Shown: one piece after another, positions 43,700-53,416 of the stretch
How positions within the stretch are numbered: the stretch's first letter is position 1
Layout: each line of letters begins with the position of its first letter
Assembly (NCBI GenBank): GCA_002257025.1
Contig: NCHA01000003.1
Location: 1-64,000, forward strand
DNA: 64,000 bases
Origin: Sphingobacteriales bacterium 16-39-50
Lineage (GTDB): Bacteria > Bacteroidota > Bacteroidia > Sphingobacteriales > Sphingobacteriaceae
Direction: 5' to 3'
Made by a program: the position numbers and the translations under genes
Notes under the pieces: generated by a model
Databases searched by the model: none
What the model was told of the DNA's origin: nothing
What the model saw: only the letters and a program-made list of their open reading frames with translations

Positions 43700-46555
43700 A
43701 TGAAAAAACTGGTACCCTTAATTTTCGGCTTATTTATTAGCTACAGTGCTTCTGCACAAACAAGTCGTGATATAAGTGGAGTGGTACAGGATTCCACGGG
43801 TACCAGTATCATCGCTGCTACAGTGAAATACATTGCCGGCAAAGACACTTTATTTACAAGGACTGATGCTGATGGAAACTTTATTTTCAAAGGTGTTAAA
43901 TCTTCAACTTTCCTTTTAACTGTATCGAGTTTAGGCTACAGGCCCTTAAATAAACGGTTTTTATACAAAGACGGCGACACAGCCATCAAATTAGACCCAA
44001 TCAGCCTGAAAGCTGAGAGCAGGGTGCTTTCAGAAATTGTAATTTCAGGTACTCCTTCAGTTACAATAAAAGAGGATACAATTATTTACAGGGCATCTGA
44101 TTACCCTCTCCGTGAAAATGCACTTGCTGAAGATCTTCTGAAGAGATTGCCTGGCGTTGAGGTGGATAAAGATGGTAATGTGACTGCTCAGGGCAAAGCG
44201 ATTACAAGGGTAAGGGTAAATGGAAAAGATTTTTTTGGTGGCGATGTTAAAACAGCCACCCAGCAACTTCCTGCAGATATCCTTGAATCTGCGCAAATCA
44301 TTGACGATTATGGTGATCAGGCAAACCTGACCGGAATTAGAAATGGAGATCCTGAAAAGATTCTGAACTTTACAATCAGAGCAGATAAAAACAAAGGCTA
44401 TTTTGCCAGAGGTACAGTTGGAGGCGGTGATAAAGAACGCTATCAGGCTTCATTGACAGCTAATACCTATAATAATTCTGAACAGTTTTCTTTTATTGGG
44501 AATCTGAACAACACCAATAGCTCGGTATTCAATTTCGGTGGTGGCGGCGGATTTGGAGGAGGTGGCGGTGGTGCCCGGGTACAAAATGTTGGTGGTGGCG
44601 GCGGTGGTGGTATGCGCTTTCAGGGCGGTGGTGGTTTTCAAGGTGGAAACAACAGTGATGGACTCACTTCAGTTGGATCGATCGGATTAAATTATCGCAA
44701 GGATTATGGTAAAAAAGTAAGTTCTTACGGTAATTACAGTTTTTCGAATCGTGATAACGACGTAATTAGTGATCAGTTGCAGCAAAACAATTTCCAGAAT
44801 TCACTGATATCAACTAATCAGAATTCATTAAAAAATCTGATCAACAATAATCATCGCTTTGGCTGGAATCTTGAATACCGTCCGGACACTGTAAACTATA
44901 TAAAATTCAGCCCTTCGTTCAGCTATGGATCATCACTGGATAACGGAAATATAAGTTATTTACAATATGATAACGCTCGATTAAGTTCTGATGGTACTAC
45001 ACTCAATAATACAGATTCCAAAAATCCCAATTTCGGAGCAACCCTCTTATTGAACCATCGTCTTAAAAAAAGAGGAAGAAATCTATCCTTGTTCACTTCA
45101 GCAAATAACGCCAAAACCAAACAGGAAGATGATCAGCTGACTCAATATATAAACTATATTGTTGGTGGTGGAAATACCAATGTTTACAGAAATCAGGAAT
45201 TGTATGATAATAATAGGAACTCTAACATTAGTACCAATATTTCTTATAATGAGCCACTTAGCTTAAAGTCAAATCTGGAGTTTAATTATAATCATAGTAC
45301 TACAACATATAGAAATGAACGGGAAACCTATGACATTAGCCCGAGCGGATTATCAAACTATAACATAAGTCTGAGCAACGATTTCAAATATTCATTCAGT
45401 ACTAACCGGTTTGGAGTGAATTACAGATTTAATGAGAAAAAATATAACTATTCTTTTGGATTAAGTGCTCAGCCTAGTGTTCTGGAGGGTAGATCCGTGG
45501 TTAATGGTGTTACTACCCCTAACAGGAATACAGGATTTAACATTATCCCATCTGCTCGTTACTCTTATAATTTCTCAAGAACAAGAGCTGTAAATGCATT
45601 TTACTTTGGCCGGGCAAATGAACCAACCTATATTCAGTTACAGCCAACACCGGATATTTCTAACCCGCAGTACCCTGTGTATGGAAATCCAAATCTTGGA
45701 GCTGAATTCAGTCATATAATGGTATTCAGGTATAATAACTTTAATTTCAATTCAGGGGACGTATTGTTCTTTAACCTATCTGGTAACTATACCGAAAATA
45801 AGATAGTTTCAAATATTATCCGCTCTATGGATCCGGCTGTTGGTCTGGTTCAGGAAACCCGTTACCTCAACACAGATGGTTATTATACTGCAAATGCATT
45901 CTATAATTTCTCCAAACCTTTTCAGGAAAAGAAATATGTGTTCTCATTCAATGGATCAGCCAACTACATCAATAACATTTCCTACACCGATAATGTAAAG
46001 AATACCGGTAAGAACTGGATCTTTTCGCAGGGTCTGAACATGCAAATCAATCCTAATAAGAATCTGGAATTCAATCCGGGATTGAGATACAGCTTAAATA
46101 CCAATACGAATGATGCCATTACTAACAATAATACAAAGGTTTCAACTTATTCATTAAACTTTAACAGCAGGGTGTTCTTCCTTAAGACCTGGCTTATCGG
46201 TTCTGATCTGAGTAAATCATTTAATAATGGATACAGCAGTTCATTAGCCGTTAATCCATTTATTATTAACACTTACCTTGAAAAACAATTCTTTAAAGAC
46301 AAACGCGCTTCCTTAAGATTCCAGGGATATGACCTGCTAAATGAAAATACCAGTGTATCACGTTCTGTTACCGGAAACGTGATCACTGATAGCCAAAGTA
46401 ATCGCTTATCACGATATTGCATGTTAAGCTTTACCATGAGATTGCAAAAATTCAGCGGAAAACAACCAGAGCAACAGCAAAGGGGGCCAGGTATGAGACC
46501 TGGAGGCGGAGGTCCCTGGATGAGGCCTGGAGGCGGTGGCCCGGGAAACTTTTAA
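43700..46555 (+). CDS. TonB-receptor-like outer-membrane beta-barrel protein (OMP_b-brl_3 type)
   Basis: This 951-residue protein has a signal peptide (LVPLIFGLFISYSASAQ), a carboxypeptidase-regulatory-like domain (about 22-105), a plug-like region (LLKRLPGVEVDKDGNVTAQG; GKAITRVRVNGKDFFGGD) and a long barrel. A poly-Gly segment (about residues 280-318) lies in an early loop, and the C-terminal tail after the last strand is PGMRPGGGGPWMRPGGGG, a tandem repeat. The family lacks a defined substrate; import or anchoring are possible. It pairs with the CBM9-like gene and ends at a terminator. Confidence 0.85.
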   Translation: MKKLVPLIFGLFISYSASAQTSRDISGVVQDSTGTSIIAATVKYIAGKDTLFTRTDADGNFIFKGVKSSTFLLTVSSLGYRPLNKRFLYKDGDTAIKLDPISLKAESRVLSEIVISGTPSVTIKEDTIIYRASDYPLRENALAEDLLKRLPGVEVDKDGNVTAQGKAITRVRVNGKDFFGGDVKTATQQLPADILESAQIIDDYGDQANLTGIRNGDPEKILNFTIRADKNKGYFARGTVGGGDKERYQASLTANTYNNSEQFSFIGNLNNTNSSVFNFGGGGGFGGGGGGARVQNVGGGGGGGMRFQGGGGFQGGNNSDGLTSVGSIGLNYRKDYGKKVSSYGNYSFSNRDNDVISDQLQQNNFQNSLISTNQNSLKNLINNNHRFGWNLEYRPDTVNYIKFSPSFSYGSSLDNGNISYLQYDNARLSSDGTTLNNTDSKNPNFGATLLLNHRLKKRGRNLSLFTSANNAKTKQEDDQLTQYINYIVGGGNTNVYRNQELYDNNRNSNISTNISYNEPLSLKSNLEFNYNHSTTTYRNERETYDISPSGLSNYNISLSNDFKYSFSTNRFGVNYRFNEKKYNYSFGLSAQPSVLEGRSVVNGVTTPNRNTGFNIIPSARYSYNFSRTRAVNAFYFGRANEPTYIQLQPTPDISNPQYPVYGNPNLGAEFSHIMVFRYNNFNFNSGDVLFFNLSGNYTENKIVSNIIRSMDPAVGLVQETRYLNTDGYYTANAFYNFSKPFQEKKYVFSFNGSANYINNISYTDNVKNTGKNWIFSQGLNMQINPNKNLEFNPGLRYSLNTNTNDAITNNNTKVSTYSLNFNSRVFFLKTWLIGSDLSKSFNNGYSSSLAVNPFIINTYLEKQFFKDKRASLRFQGYDLLNENTSVSRSVTGNVITDSQSNRLSRYCMLSFTMRLQKFSGKQPEQQQRGPGMRPGGGGPWMRPGGGGPGNF

Positions 46556-46573
46556 GATTTCAACAAACCCTTT

Positions 46574-46606
46574 AAAAGCTACTCCTCAAAGGGTAGCTTT
46601 TTTATT
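46574..46606 (+). terminator. Intrinsic terminator after the barrel gene
   Basis: A 9-bp stem AAAAGCTAC/GTAGCTTTT with a 10-base loop continues into a T run. It lies 18 bases after the stop. Confidence 0.85.
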
Positions 46607-46661
46607 TATAAACTTTTTATAATTCAGGAATTTCTATCTTAGAAATAGCAAACATTCTAAT

Positions 46662-47684
46662 ATGGAAAGAAGAAAATTTATTTCAAGGGGATTGGCAGCA
46701 GGTGCAATAATACCTGCAACGTATGCTACCCTACTGGGTTCAGAAGCAAAGGCAGCTGAGAGCGCCCCTAAAACTGAAGCCGAAGCCAATAAAATGGCAG
46801 AAGATGATGGCATAATTATCGAGAGAAGTGTATCCGGAAGACCCCATGAGGGAAAAGTTCTGGCAGTAATCCAACCTCATGTTGACGACTCTACTTTATT
46901 TGCAGGTGGCACCATCGCAAAGCTGATTAGCGAAGGTTATACCGGTTATCTGATCAGAACCACAAATGATGATGCAGCGGGTGGTGGAACTGATGGTGAC
47001 AGGGTTCTGAATAATGAAAGGGATAATGATAAAGTGGCCAAAGTCCTGGGACTTAAAAAAGTATATAATCTTGGATACCGTAACCATCGTATGGATGAAT
47101 ATAATACCCAGGAAATAAAGGGAAGACTAATATTCCTGTTCAGACTTCTGAAAGTAGATACCATTTTCAGTTATGATCCATGGGGACATTACGAAGAAAA
47201 TCCGGATCATTATGTAACTGCCCAGGCGGTTGAAGCAGCCAGGTGGATGTCGGGCAGCGTAGATTATCCCGAACAACTGGATACGGTAAAACCTTACAGT
47301 GTAAATGAGCGCTACTATTTCGCGAGGGGTCCCCAATTGGTAAACCGGATCGTTGACATATCGAAACATATTGATAAAAAGATTGAAAGCAACGTGGTAA
47401 TCACTACTCAGGGCCCTGGAGGTAATAATGGATCAAGAATCAGAAAGAGATTGGCAGAACAGGGTAAAAAATTGCCAATACTTGGCGATACCGATGAATC
47501 GGCAGACTTTAACTATGTGAAGCATTTTGTGCTTGATAAAGACTCCTTAACTCAAAGAGGTACTCCATCAGACCGGGAAGTAGGTAAGAAGTACGGACTG
47601 GAATGGGCTGAAGCCTACCATTACATTGGTAATCCGGTTTCAGTTTTACCCGATTATATTGCGAAAAACGCTGTTCCCAAATAA
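46662..47684 (+). CDS. PIG-L family deacetylase with Tat-like signal
   Basis: This 340-residue protein starts MERRKFISRGLAAGAIIPAT, a twin-arginine-type signal, so it is probably exported folded. The zinc motif PHVDDSTLFAGG near residue 68 and the later DPWGHYEENPDHY (near 168, with an H-x-D-H pattern) are typical of LmbE/PIG-L deacetylases, which remove acetyl groups from GlcNAc-type sugars. Substrate is unknown. A terminator follows 22 bases after the stop. Confidence 0.88.
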   Translation: MERRKFISRGLAAGAIIPATYATLLGSEAKAAESAPKTEAEANKMAEDDGIIIERSVSGRPHEGKVLAVIQPHVDDSTLFAGGTIAKLISEGYTGYLIRTTNDDAAGGGTDGDRVLNNERDNDKVAKVLGLKKVYNLGYRNHRMDEYNTQEIKGRLIFLFRLLKVDTIFSYDPWGHYEENPDHYVTAQAVEAARWMSGSVDYPEQLDTVKPYSVNERYYFARGPQLVNRIVDISKHIDKKIESNVVITTQGPGGNNGSRIRKRLAEQGKKLPILGDTDESADFNYVKHFVLDKDSLTQRGTPSDREVGKKYGLEWAEAYHYIGNPVSVLPDYIAKNAVPK

Positions 47685-47706
47685 ACAAGAGCAGTAGTAA
47701 TTAAAA

Positions 47707-47740
47707 GCCCTGAAAGTTTTAATCATCAGGGCATTTTTTC
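47707..47740 (+). terminator. Intrinsic terminator after the PIG-L gene
   Basis: GCCCTGA and TCAGGGC form a 7-bp stem with a 12-base loop, followed by ATTTTTT. Confidence 0.8.
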
Positions 47741-47745
47741 TATTT

Positions 47746-48180
47746 AAACTGTGTTCGATATAAAATCTTGAGGGACTAATTAGATTGATTTTCATTTGTT
47801 TTATAAAGCAAGGGCAGTGATTCTTCGGTCGCGAATTCCCGTGTTCTGCACTTGCCAGCGCACGCGTGTCGCGTGTGATTCTTTATTAATTTCTGGAACG
47901 TGCGGCACACACGCGACAGCAGATGGCCATATTGCCTGGCTGTCCGTTCCTATGAAAAACAGCCCCGGGTAAAATAAACCTTGCCGGAGGAGGTAGCTTC
48001 CGGCTATTCGTAATTTGAAATAGAACACAATTTCATGCCGGAACTACCCCCGGAGGAAAGGGCTGAACTGGCCTATAGCACACTTGCATTGGTTTCCAAA
48101 ATCAAATCAGTGTGGCTCCAGAACCTTATCTGACCAATTCTAACCTTGTTTATTGCTCTTCCTTATATCGAACTCAGTTT
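47746..48180. mobile_element. MITE-like element with 18-bp terminal inverted repeats
   Basis: The ends AAACTGTGTTCGATATAA (left) and the complement of the right end, AAACTGAGTTCGATATAA, differ at one base. Both sides are flanked by ATTT, a possible 4-bp target duplication. The interior is GC-richer than the genome around it and holds the inverted pair GTCGCGTGTG/CACACGCGAC and the hairpin GCCGGA/TCCGGC. A 75-codon minus-strand frame at 47801-48028 has no recognised product. The ends resemble those of the 183-bp element near 13.8 kb. The element ends two bases before the M1 peptidase stop codon. Confidence 0.6.
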
Positions 48181-48182
48181 AT

Positions 48183-50510
48183 TTAATTCTTCTTGGCTTT
48201 CTTCATTGGATTATCTCCGCTTGAAACACCTCTTACACCCGGGTTACCTTTAAAAAGCTCAAATCTGCTTGGCAGGAATGTTCTGGGCAAATAATTATTT
48301 TCTTCATCAATATCTGCAGTCTCACGCAAGGGATCAAGTACAATGCTCTTAACTTCCTTATTTTTAGCAAATACTTTTGAAACCTCTGATTCATTTAACC
48401 TCCATATTTCGGCCGGGATTCTTTCAATTTCTGAACTCCCATCAGTAAAGTTAAACTGAAGGATCAAGGGCATCACCTGACCTCCAATATTTCTAAATCT
48501 GAGTTCATAAAAATTTAGATTGCTGTTTAGTAATTCCTTTTCCTTAGGGCTTAATCTTGCTACAAAATCTGAATATGACTTTTCATCATCGGGAGTGACA
48601 CTGAATGGATTATAAGAGTTATAAAAATCGCGGGTCGAAGGATCTGACTCAACCACTGTACTTGGATTATCTTTAAGATTATTATTTTTACTTACATAAC
48701 TCTCCTCTCTTTCAAAATCCTTCTTAGCCTCAGATTTTTTTTCTGCCGGACTCCGATTATCAAGTTTAAACCAGCTTACTGATTCTAATGAAATATCAAC
48801 CGGTTCTGTTTTAAAGAACCAGCCTCGCCAAAACCAGTCAAGATCTACTGCTGATGCATCTTCCATTGTTCTGAAAAAATCATCGGGTGTAGGATGCTTG
48901 AACATCCAGCGCTTAGCGTATTGCTTGAATGCAAAATCAAATAAGTCCCTTCCCATAACTGTTTCCCTCAGAATATTTAATGCGGTTGCCGGTTTTGCAT
49001 AAGCATTTGGGCCAAATTGAATAATATTTTCAGAATTGGTCATAATTGGCTCAAGAAGATGTTTCTCGCTTCTCATATAAGGCACTATTTTATGAGCAGG
49101 GCCTCTTCTTGAGGGATAGTTTCTATCCCATTCCTGTTCAGCCATAAACTGCATGAAGGTATTTAGGCCCTCATCCATCCAGGTCCATTGACGTTCGTCA
49201 GAGTTGACAATCATTGGGAAGAAATTATGCCCGACTTCATGTATAATCACAGAAATCATTCCGTACTTAACCGCATCAGAATAGGTCCCATCAGCATCCG
49301 GACGGCCATAATTGAAGCAAATCATTGGGTACTCCATCCCATTGGAAGCTTCCACAGAAATAGCAACCGGATACGGATAATCAAAAGTTTTTGCACCGTA
49401 TGATTTAATGGTATGTGCAACAACTTTAGTGGAGTACTGTTCCCATAGCGGATTTCCCTCCTTGCCATAATATGACATGGCCATCACATCCCTGTTCTGC
49501 TGCTTTACAGCCATAGCATCCCAAATAAACTTTCGTGAAGAGGTCCAGGCAAAATCCCGGACATTTTCTGCATGATAGATCCAGCTCTTTTTATCTTTTG
49601 ATCTGCCTTTTTCCAGCTTTTCAGCTTCCGACTGCGTACGTATTATTACCGGTTTATCATAACTTTTCTTTGCTTCTTCCCATCTTTGCAACTCAGTTTG
49701 ACTCAAAACCGACTTAGGATTTTGCAGCACTCCGGTAGCTCCAACCATATGATCAGCAGGAACCGTAATTTTAACCTTGTAATCACCAAAAGTTAGTGCA
49801 AACTCACCCTTACCCATGAATTGCTTATTTTGCCAACCCTGAAAATCAGAGTAAACAGCCATTCTTGGGAACCATTCAGCCATAGTATACAGGTAATTTC
49901 CATCTTTTTCAAAATATTCATATCCCGGCCGGCCACCTATAAAACTGATCCTGTCATGAATATTGAAAGTCCAGTCAATTGTAAACTCCATTTTCGCTCC
50001 AGGTTTAAGAGGCTCAGGAAGGTTTACCCTCATCATTGTTTTATTAATCGTTACAGGAATATCCCGGCCTGATATATCTTTAACTGAGATTATCTTGTAA
50101 CCAAGATCCTGATTATGCCATAAAATTCCCTGAAGCTGTGTCATTGACATATTCTGAGAGATTTTACTTTCAGCAACTTTGGGTGTATTTGAATCCTTAG
50201 CTCTTTCATTCTGATCAAGCTGAATCCATAAATAGGACAGCGGATCCGGAGAATAATTATGATAAGTAACCTTTTGCCAACCTGTTATTGATTGATTCTC
50301 GTCATTCAGTTCAACTTCGATTTCATGATCTGCTTTTTGCTGCCAGTACATATGACCCGGTGCCCCTGATGCCGTTCTATAAACATTGGGAGATCGAAGA
50401 GTACCACCTAATTGTTCAAATCGTTCAGCATGGTTTTGCTCTTTCTGCTGAGCAATGCCTTGAAGTCCGCAAAGCAATAAAATTGCTAATGCAATTGATA
50501 TTTGTTTCAT
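48183..50510 (-). CDS. M1 family metallopeptidase, exported
   Basis: This 775-residue aminopeptidase-type enzyme has a signal peptide (IALAILLLCGLQGIAQ). The zinc motif VIIHEVGHNFFP (HExxH) near residue 425 and WTWMDEGLNTFMQFMAEQEW (third ligand Glu) near 444 are clear, with the substrate-binding GMEYPMICF near 398. The C-terminal tail (MKKAKKN) is basic. It acts in the periplasm. A TTCAGGG-A-CCCTGAA palindrome lies 34 bases upstream of the ATG. Confidence 0.92.
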   Translation of the reverse strand: MKQISIALAILLLCGLQGIAQQKEQNHAERFEQLGGTLRSPNVYRTASGAPGHMYWQQKADHEIEVELNDENQSITGWQKVTYHNYSPDPLSYLWIQLDQNERAKDSNTPKVAESKISQNMSMTQLQGILWHNQDLGYKIISVKDISGRDIPVTINKTMMRVNLPEPLKPGAKMEFTIDWTFNIHDRISFIGGRPGYEYFEKDGNYLYTMAEWFPRMAVYSDFQGWQNKQFMGKGEFALTFGDYKVKITVPADHMVGATGVLQNPKSVLSQTELQRWEEAKKSYDKPVIIRTQSEAEKLEKGRSKDKKSWIYHAENVRDFAWTSSRKFIWDAMAVKQQNRDVMAMSYYGKEGNPLWEQYSTKVVAHTIKSYGAKTFDYPYPVAISVEASNGMEYPMICFNYGRPDADGTYSDAVKYGMISVIIHEVGHNFFPMIVNSDERQWTWMDEGLNTFMQFMAEQEWDRNYPSRRGPAHKIVPYMRSEKHLLEPIMTNSENIIQFGPNAYAKPATALNILRETVMGRDLFDFAFKQYAKRWMFKHPTPDDFFRTMEDASAVDLDWFWRGWFFKTEPVDISLESVSWFKLDNRSPAEKKSEAKKDFEREESYVSKNNNLKDNPSTVVESDPSTRDFYNSYNPFSVTPDDEKSYSDFVARLSPKEKELLNSNLNFYELRFRNIGGQVMPLILQFNFTDGSSEIERIPAEIWRLNESEVSKVFAKNKEVKSIVLDPLRETADIDEENNYLPRTFLPSRFELFKGNPGVRGVSSGDNPMKKAKKN

Positions 50511-50607
50511 TTATGATAAAGGGTTAATAGAATTGGTATTAAATTCAGGGACCCTGAAATAATATACCTGCTAAGATAACTAGTTGCTTAATATTTAAAG
50601 AAAATAC

Positions 50608-51183
50608 TCACCAAAACTTTGAATCAATCATCATCATAATTGCCATTCCAAGAATTATCGCAGAAACTATAATAGTCCATTGCTTTTGATTCAATTGGAA
50701 GATCTTCAAGGGAATCAATGAAAAAAGAAGGAAAAACAATACAATCAGTAACTGCCCGGCCTCAAGTCCGATATTAAATGCAAAAAGTGGATTCAATAAA
50801 GATACCTCCTTGCCTAGCAGAGCCTTAAGGTAATTTGAAAAGCCAAGGCCATGGATCAGACCAAAAAAAATTGCAAAAAAATAATTGATTTGTATTCCTT
50901 TAGAAGCTTTAGGATAGAGAATGTTTCCGGCGGCTGTAATGCATATAGTTACAGGTATTAAAAATTCAATCAGGCTCGAATCGATATTTAGCAGTTGAAA
51001 GGTTGCAAGTCCCAAAGTTACCGAATGTCCGATAGTAAACGCTGTAACTAAGATGATAATGCGTTTCCAATCTGAAATAGAATATAAACTGCATAGTACT
51101 ACAACAAACAGAATATGGTCAAACCCTGCAAGATCAAGAATATGATTTAATCCAAGCCGGAAATAAAGTTCAAACTGTCCCAT
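50608..51183 (-). CDS. HupE/UreJ family membrane protein
   Basis: This 191-residue protein has six membrane segments and the family motifs GLNHILDLAGFDHILFVV near residue 10, TAFTIGHSVTLGLA near 50 and FFGLIHGLGFSN near 100; the His and Asp residues suit Ni or Co binding. HupE/UreJ proteins are linked to metal uptake for hydrogenase and urease, but no such enzyme is in the window. It diverges from the DUF6702 gene, a frequent neighbour in Bacteroidota. Confidence 0.87.
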   Translation of the reverse strand: MGQFELYFRLGLNHILDLAGFDHILFVVVLCSLYSISDWKRIIILVTAFTIGHSVTLGLATFQLLNIDSSLIEFLIPVTICITAAGNILYPKASKGIQINYFFAIFFGLIHGLGFSNYLKALLGKEVSLLNPLFAFNIGLEAGQLLIVLFFLLFSLIPLKIFQLNQKQWTIIVSAIILGMAIMMMIDSKFW

Positions 51184-51253
51184 AAAAGCAGATTGTTAAA
51201 TAATAACTGGGCCTATTCAGAATATCCATAATTTGCAGCAAATATCAGGCATT

Positions 51254-51742
51254 ATGTTTTACAATTATATATTTTCGTTATTTCTGCTCCTTCAAAGCTT
51301 ATTTCATCCATTCTATATAAGTCTCACAGAAATTAAATACAATGCAAAGGCAAGCAGTCTGGAGATCTCACAAAAAATTTTCTGGGATGATCTTGAATCA
51401 GAACTGACCGACTTATATGGCAGCAAAATTGATTTTTTAAAACCAAAAGACAAGGCAGATCTGGACAGAAAACTCAAACAATATATCCTGCAGAACAACA
51501 CAATTTCAGTGAATGGAAAAAAAGCAGAATTAAACTATCTTGGCTATGAGATTGAAGAAGATGCCGCATGGTTTTATCTTGAGGCAAAACAAATTCCCAG
51601 ACCTCAAAAAGTTGAAGTCAGAAACAGTATTCTTCACAAGCATTTTGACAGTCAGCAAAACATTATCAATTTTTATCTGGATAAAAACCCCAAAAGTCTG
51701 ATTCTTATTAAGGGAAAAGACAACGGAATATTGACATTTTAA
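51254..51742 (+). CDS. DUF6702 family protein
   Basis: This protein of about 162 residues has an N-terminal hydrophobic segment (YIFSLFLLLQSLFHPFYISL), an export or anchor signal, and a globular part (TEIKYNAKASSLEISQKIFWDDLE; NSILHKHFDSQQNIINFYLDK) that matches DUF6702. Function unknown. The ATG at 51254 is preferred to an upstream TTG. It shares the promoter region with the HupE-like gene, so the two may be functionally linked. Confidence 0.78.
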   Translation: MFYNYIFSLFLLLQSLFHPFYISLTEIKYNAKASSLEISQKIFWDDLESELTDLYGSKIDFLKPKDKADLDRKLKQYILQNNTISVNGKKAELNYLGYEIEEDAAWFYLEAKQIPRPQKVEVRNSILHKHFDSQQNIINFYLDKNPKSLILIKGKDNGILTF

Positions 51743-51837
51743 AAGTCCATTTGAACAGCACATAGGCCTTGAATGAGACAAATCCAGCAAAATGTTGGGA
51801 AAAACGCTATACCTGAATAACCAAGATTCTCTCCATC

Positions 51838-51878
51838 TAAATAATCCACGATTAAAATATTTAATCGTGGATTATTTA
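51838..51878. terminator. Bidirectional terminator, 18-bp stem
   Basis: TAAATAATCCACGATTAA and its exact complement enclose a 5-base loop, with T-rich sequence on the right and A-rich sequence on the left. It serves the convergent DUF6702 and DUF5777 genes. Confidence 0.88.
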
Positions 51879-51903
51879 TTTTAACTCTTTTTTAATAAAA
51901 AAA

Positions 51904-52812
51904 TCATTCTTTTGATGCCTCCTTCTTTTTCTTGATCTGGAACATTCTGGATAAATTAAATCCAAACCTGATTTCGGTTTTGTCCCAGCTTCCGGTAGTT
52001 TCAGTTAGAAATGCTCTTTCATTCATCCCTGTTGAATTTGAAAAATGAAGCTGAAAAACGTGACCACCGGTTTCAATATCGACGCCAATTGATAGCGGAT
52101 TATTATAGAGCTCCATATCAACTCCATATAACAGATAGGAGTAATCCCATGTTAATGCCATCCTTTTTGACACCTTATAGCGGCCACCAATACCAGCTGC
52201 AAAAACATCATTAGGCATGCTTGAGCTCGCCACCAGATTCTGATGTACCATCGTAGGACTCAGTTGGAGGCTAAATTTATCACTGAACTTTCTGCCAATG
52301 ATTACCTGAGTATAGTAAGCCATTCTGGAGGTAAAATAATTCTGCCTTGCAGGATCAGACCATGGCAAAGTATTCAATGTGGTACCCCCGGAAATTGCTA
52401 TAGTTACAGGGAAACTGTTCGCACCTGTCGATTGCCTGATCGGTGCATATTTGATAAAACCATCTACTTCCTTTTTATAGGTGCTTCTTCCTATTCCCAC
52501 CATCAGATTATCCCTCAGGCCAAAATCAAGGGCCATTCTCATGCTTGCCTGATCCAGGCCAAAAAAATTACTCATGCCTTCGCTGATCTGGCCAAAGCGG
52601 TGTAGAATAATAAAGTCCATCGTTCCCGGAGACAGGAATTCCATCGACTGGGAATTAATAACCCGGGTAGCCTTGAATGCATTTTTTACAATCTCTTTCT
52701 CAGGCTTATCCTCTGCTATTAGTTTTAACAAATCTTCTTCCTGAGCACTCACTTTACTCCAGACAAGCAAAAGCAGTGTCAGCACTATTAATGTATTGCC
52801 AATTCTTTTCAT
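51904..52812 (-). CDS. DUF5777 beta-barrel protein
   Basis: This 302-residue protein has a signal peptide (LIVLTLLLLVWSKVSAQ) and amphipathic strands. The segments FKATRVINSQSMEFLSPGTM and ILHRFGQISEGMSNFFGLDQ match DUF5777, a Bacteroidota outer-membrane family of unknown function. It is the last gene of the cytochrome cluster, 39 bases after the YceI gene. Confidence 0.85.
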   Translation of the reverse strand: MKRIGNTLIVLTLLLLVWSKVSAQEEDLLKLIAEDKPEKEIVKNAFKATRVINSQSMEFLSPGTMDFIILHRFGQISEGMSNFFGLDQASMRMALDFGLRDNLMVGIGRSTYKKEVDGFIKYAPIRQSTGANSFPVTIAISGGTTLNTLPWSDPARQNYFTSRMAYYTQVIIGRKFSDKFSLQLSPTMVHQNLVASSSMPNDVFAAGIGGRYKVSKRMALTWDYSYLLYGVDMELYNNPLSIGVDIETGGHVFQLHFSNSTGMNERAFLTETTGSWDKTEIRFGFNLSRMFQIKKKKEASKE

Positions 52813-52851
52813 ATAAATATTGTTTATTTATTCCCGTATATGTGGAATTGA

Positions 52852-53412
52852 TTAATTACCAAGTACCTGCAGACTGCAATCCACTTTTATACTTGCTGAT
52901 TTTGCAACCTTATCCGATACCAAACGGGGAACCTCAATTCCATAATCGTTCAGAAGAACTGAAAACTTTGAAGCAATGGAAATTTTGCCATTGTTAACCG
53001 AAACTTTCCCATTGGTTTCGACATCCTTAGTTAGACCATGCATAGTAAGTTGCCCTTTAACAGTCACATCATAATTGCCATTTTTGGAATAATTAATCTG
53101 AGAAGGGTTTATAATCTGACCTTTAAACAAGGCCTTTGGAAATTTCTCACTTTCAAGATAGTTTTCGTGAAAATGTTCGCGCATCAAGGCCTGCTCGAAC
53201 TCAAAGCCCTTCATTAAAACAGAAAACTGGGTATTGCCTGTTTTACTGTCTAATACACAGGTTACTGACTTGTTGACTGCTGCAACTTTTTCAGGTGAAG
53301 TTGAGGTAGTAGCATCAAAAGTTATGGTTCCATTTTTTGTAAAATATTTGTCCTGAGCATTTGTAGAAGCTCCAAGGAATAGTGCTATAGCAACTAAAAG
53401 AATCTTTTTCAT
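52852..53412 (-). CDS. YceI family protein
   Basis: This 186-residue exported protein (signal LLVAIALFLGASTNAQ) has the YceI lipocalin-like barrel: YFTKNGTITFDATTSTSP near the start, MREHFHENYLESEKFPKALF in the middle and GQLTMHGLTKDV. YceI proteins bind polyprenoid chains in the periplasm. It is 4 bases from the OB-fold gene. Confidence 0.93.
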   Translation of the reverse strand: MKKILLVAIALFLGASTNAQDKYFTKNGTITFDATTSTSPEKVAAVNKSVTCVLDSKTGNTQFSVLMKGFEFEQALMREHFHENYLESEKFPKALFKGQIINPSQINYSKNGNYDVTVKGQLTMHGLTKDVETNGKVSVNNGKISIASKFSVLLNDYGIEVPRLVSDKVAKSASIKVDCSLQVLGN

Positions 53413-53416
53413 GATC

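Noticed and set aside
44536..44646. Poly-Gly coding region as a sequencing or frameshift artefact
   Set aside because: The frame stays open on both sides with the family's plug and barrel, and a Gly-rich tail recurs at the C-terminus, so it is more likely real low-complexity protein.
47801..48028. 75-codon minus-strand frame inside the MITE-like element
   Set aside because: It has no start context, no known domain, and consists of the repeat's own palindromic sequence; kept only as a note in the element entry.
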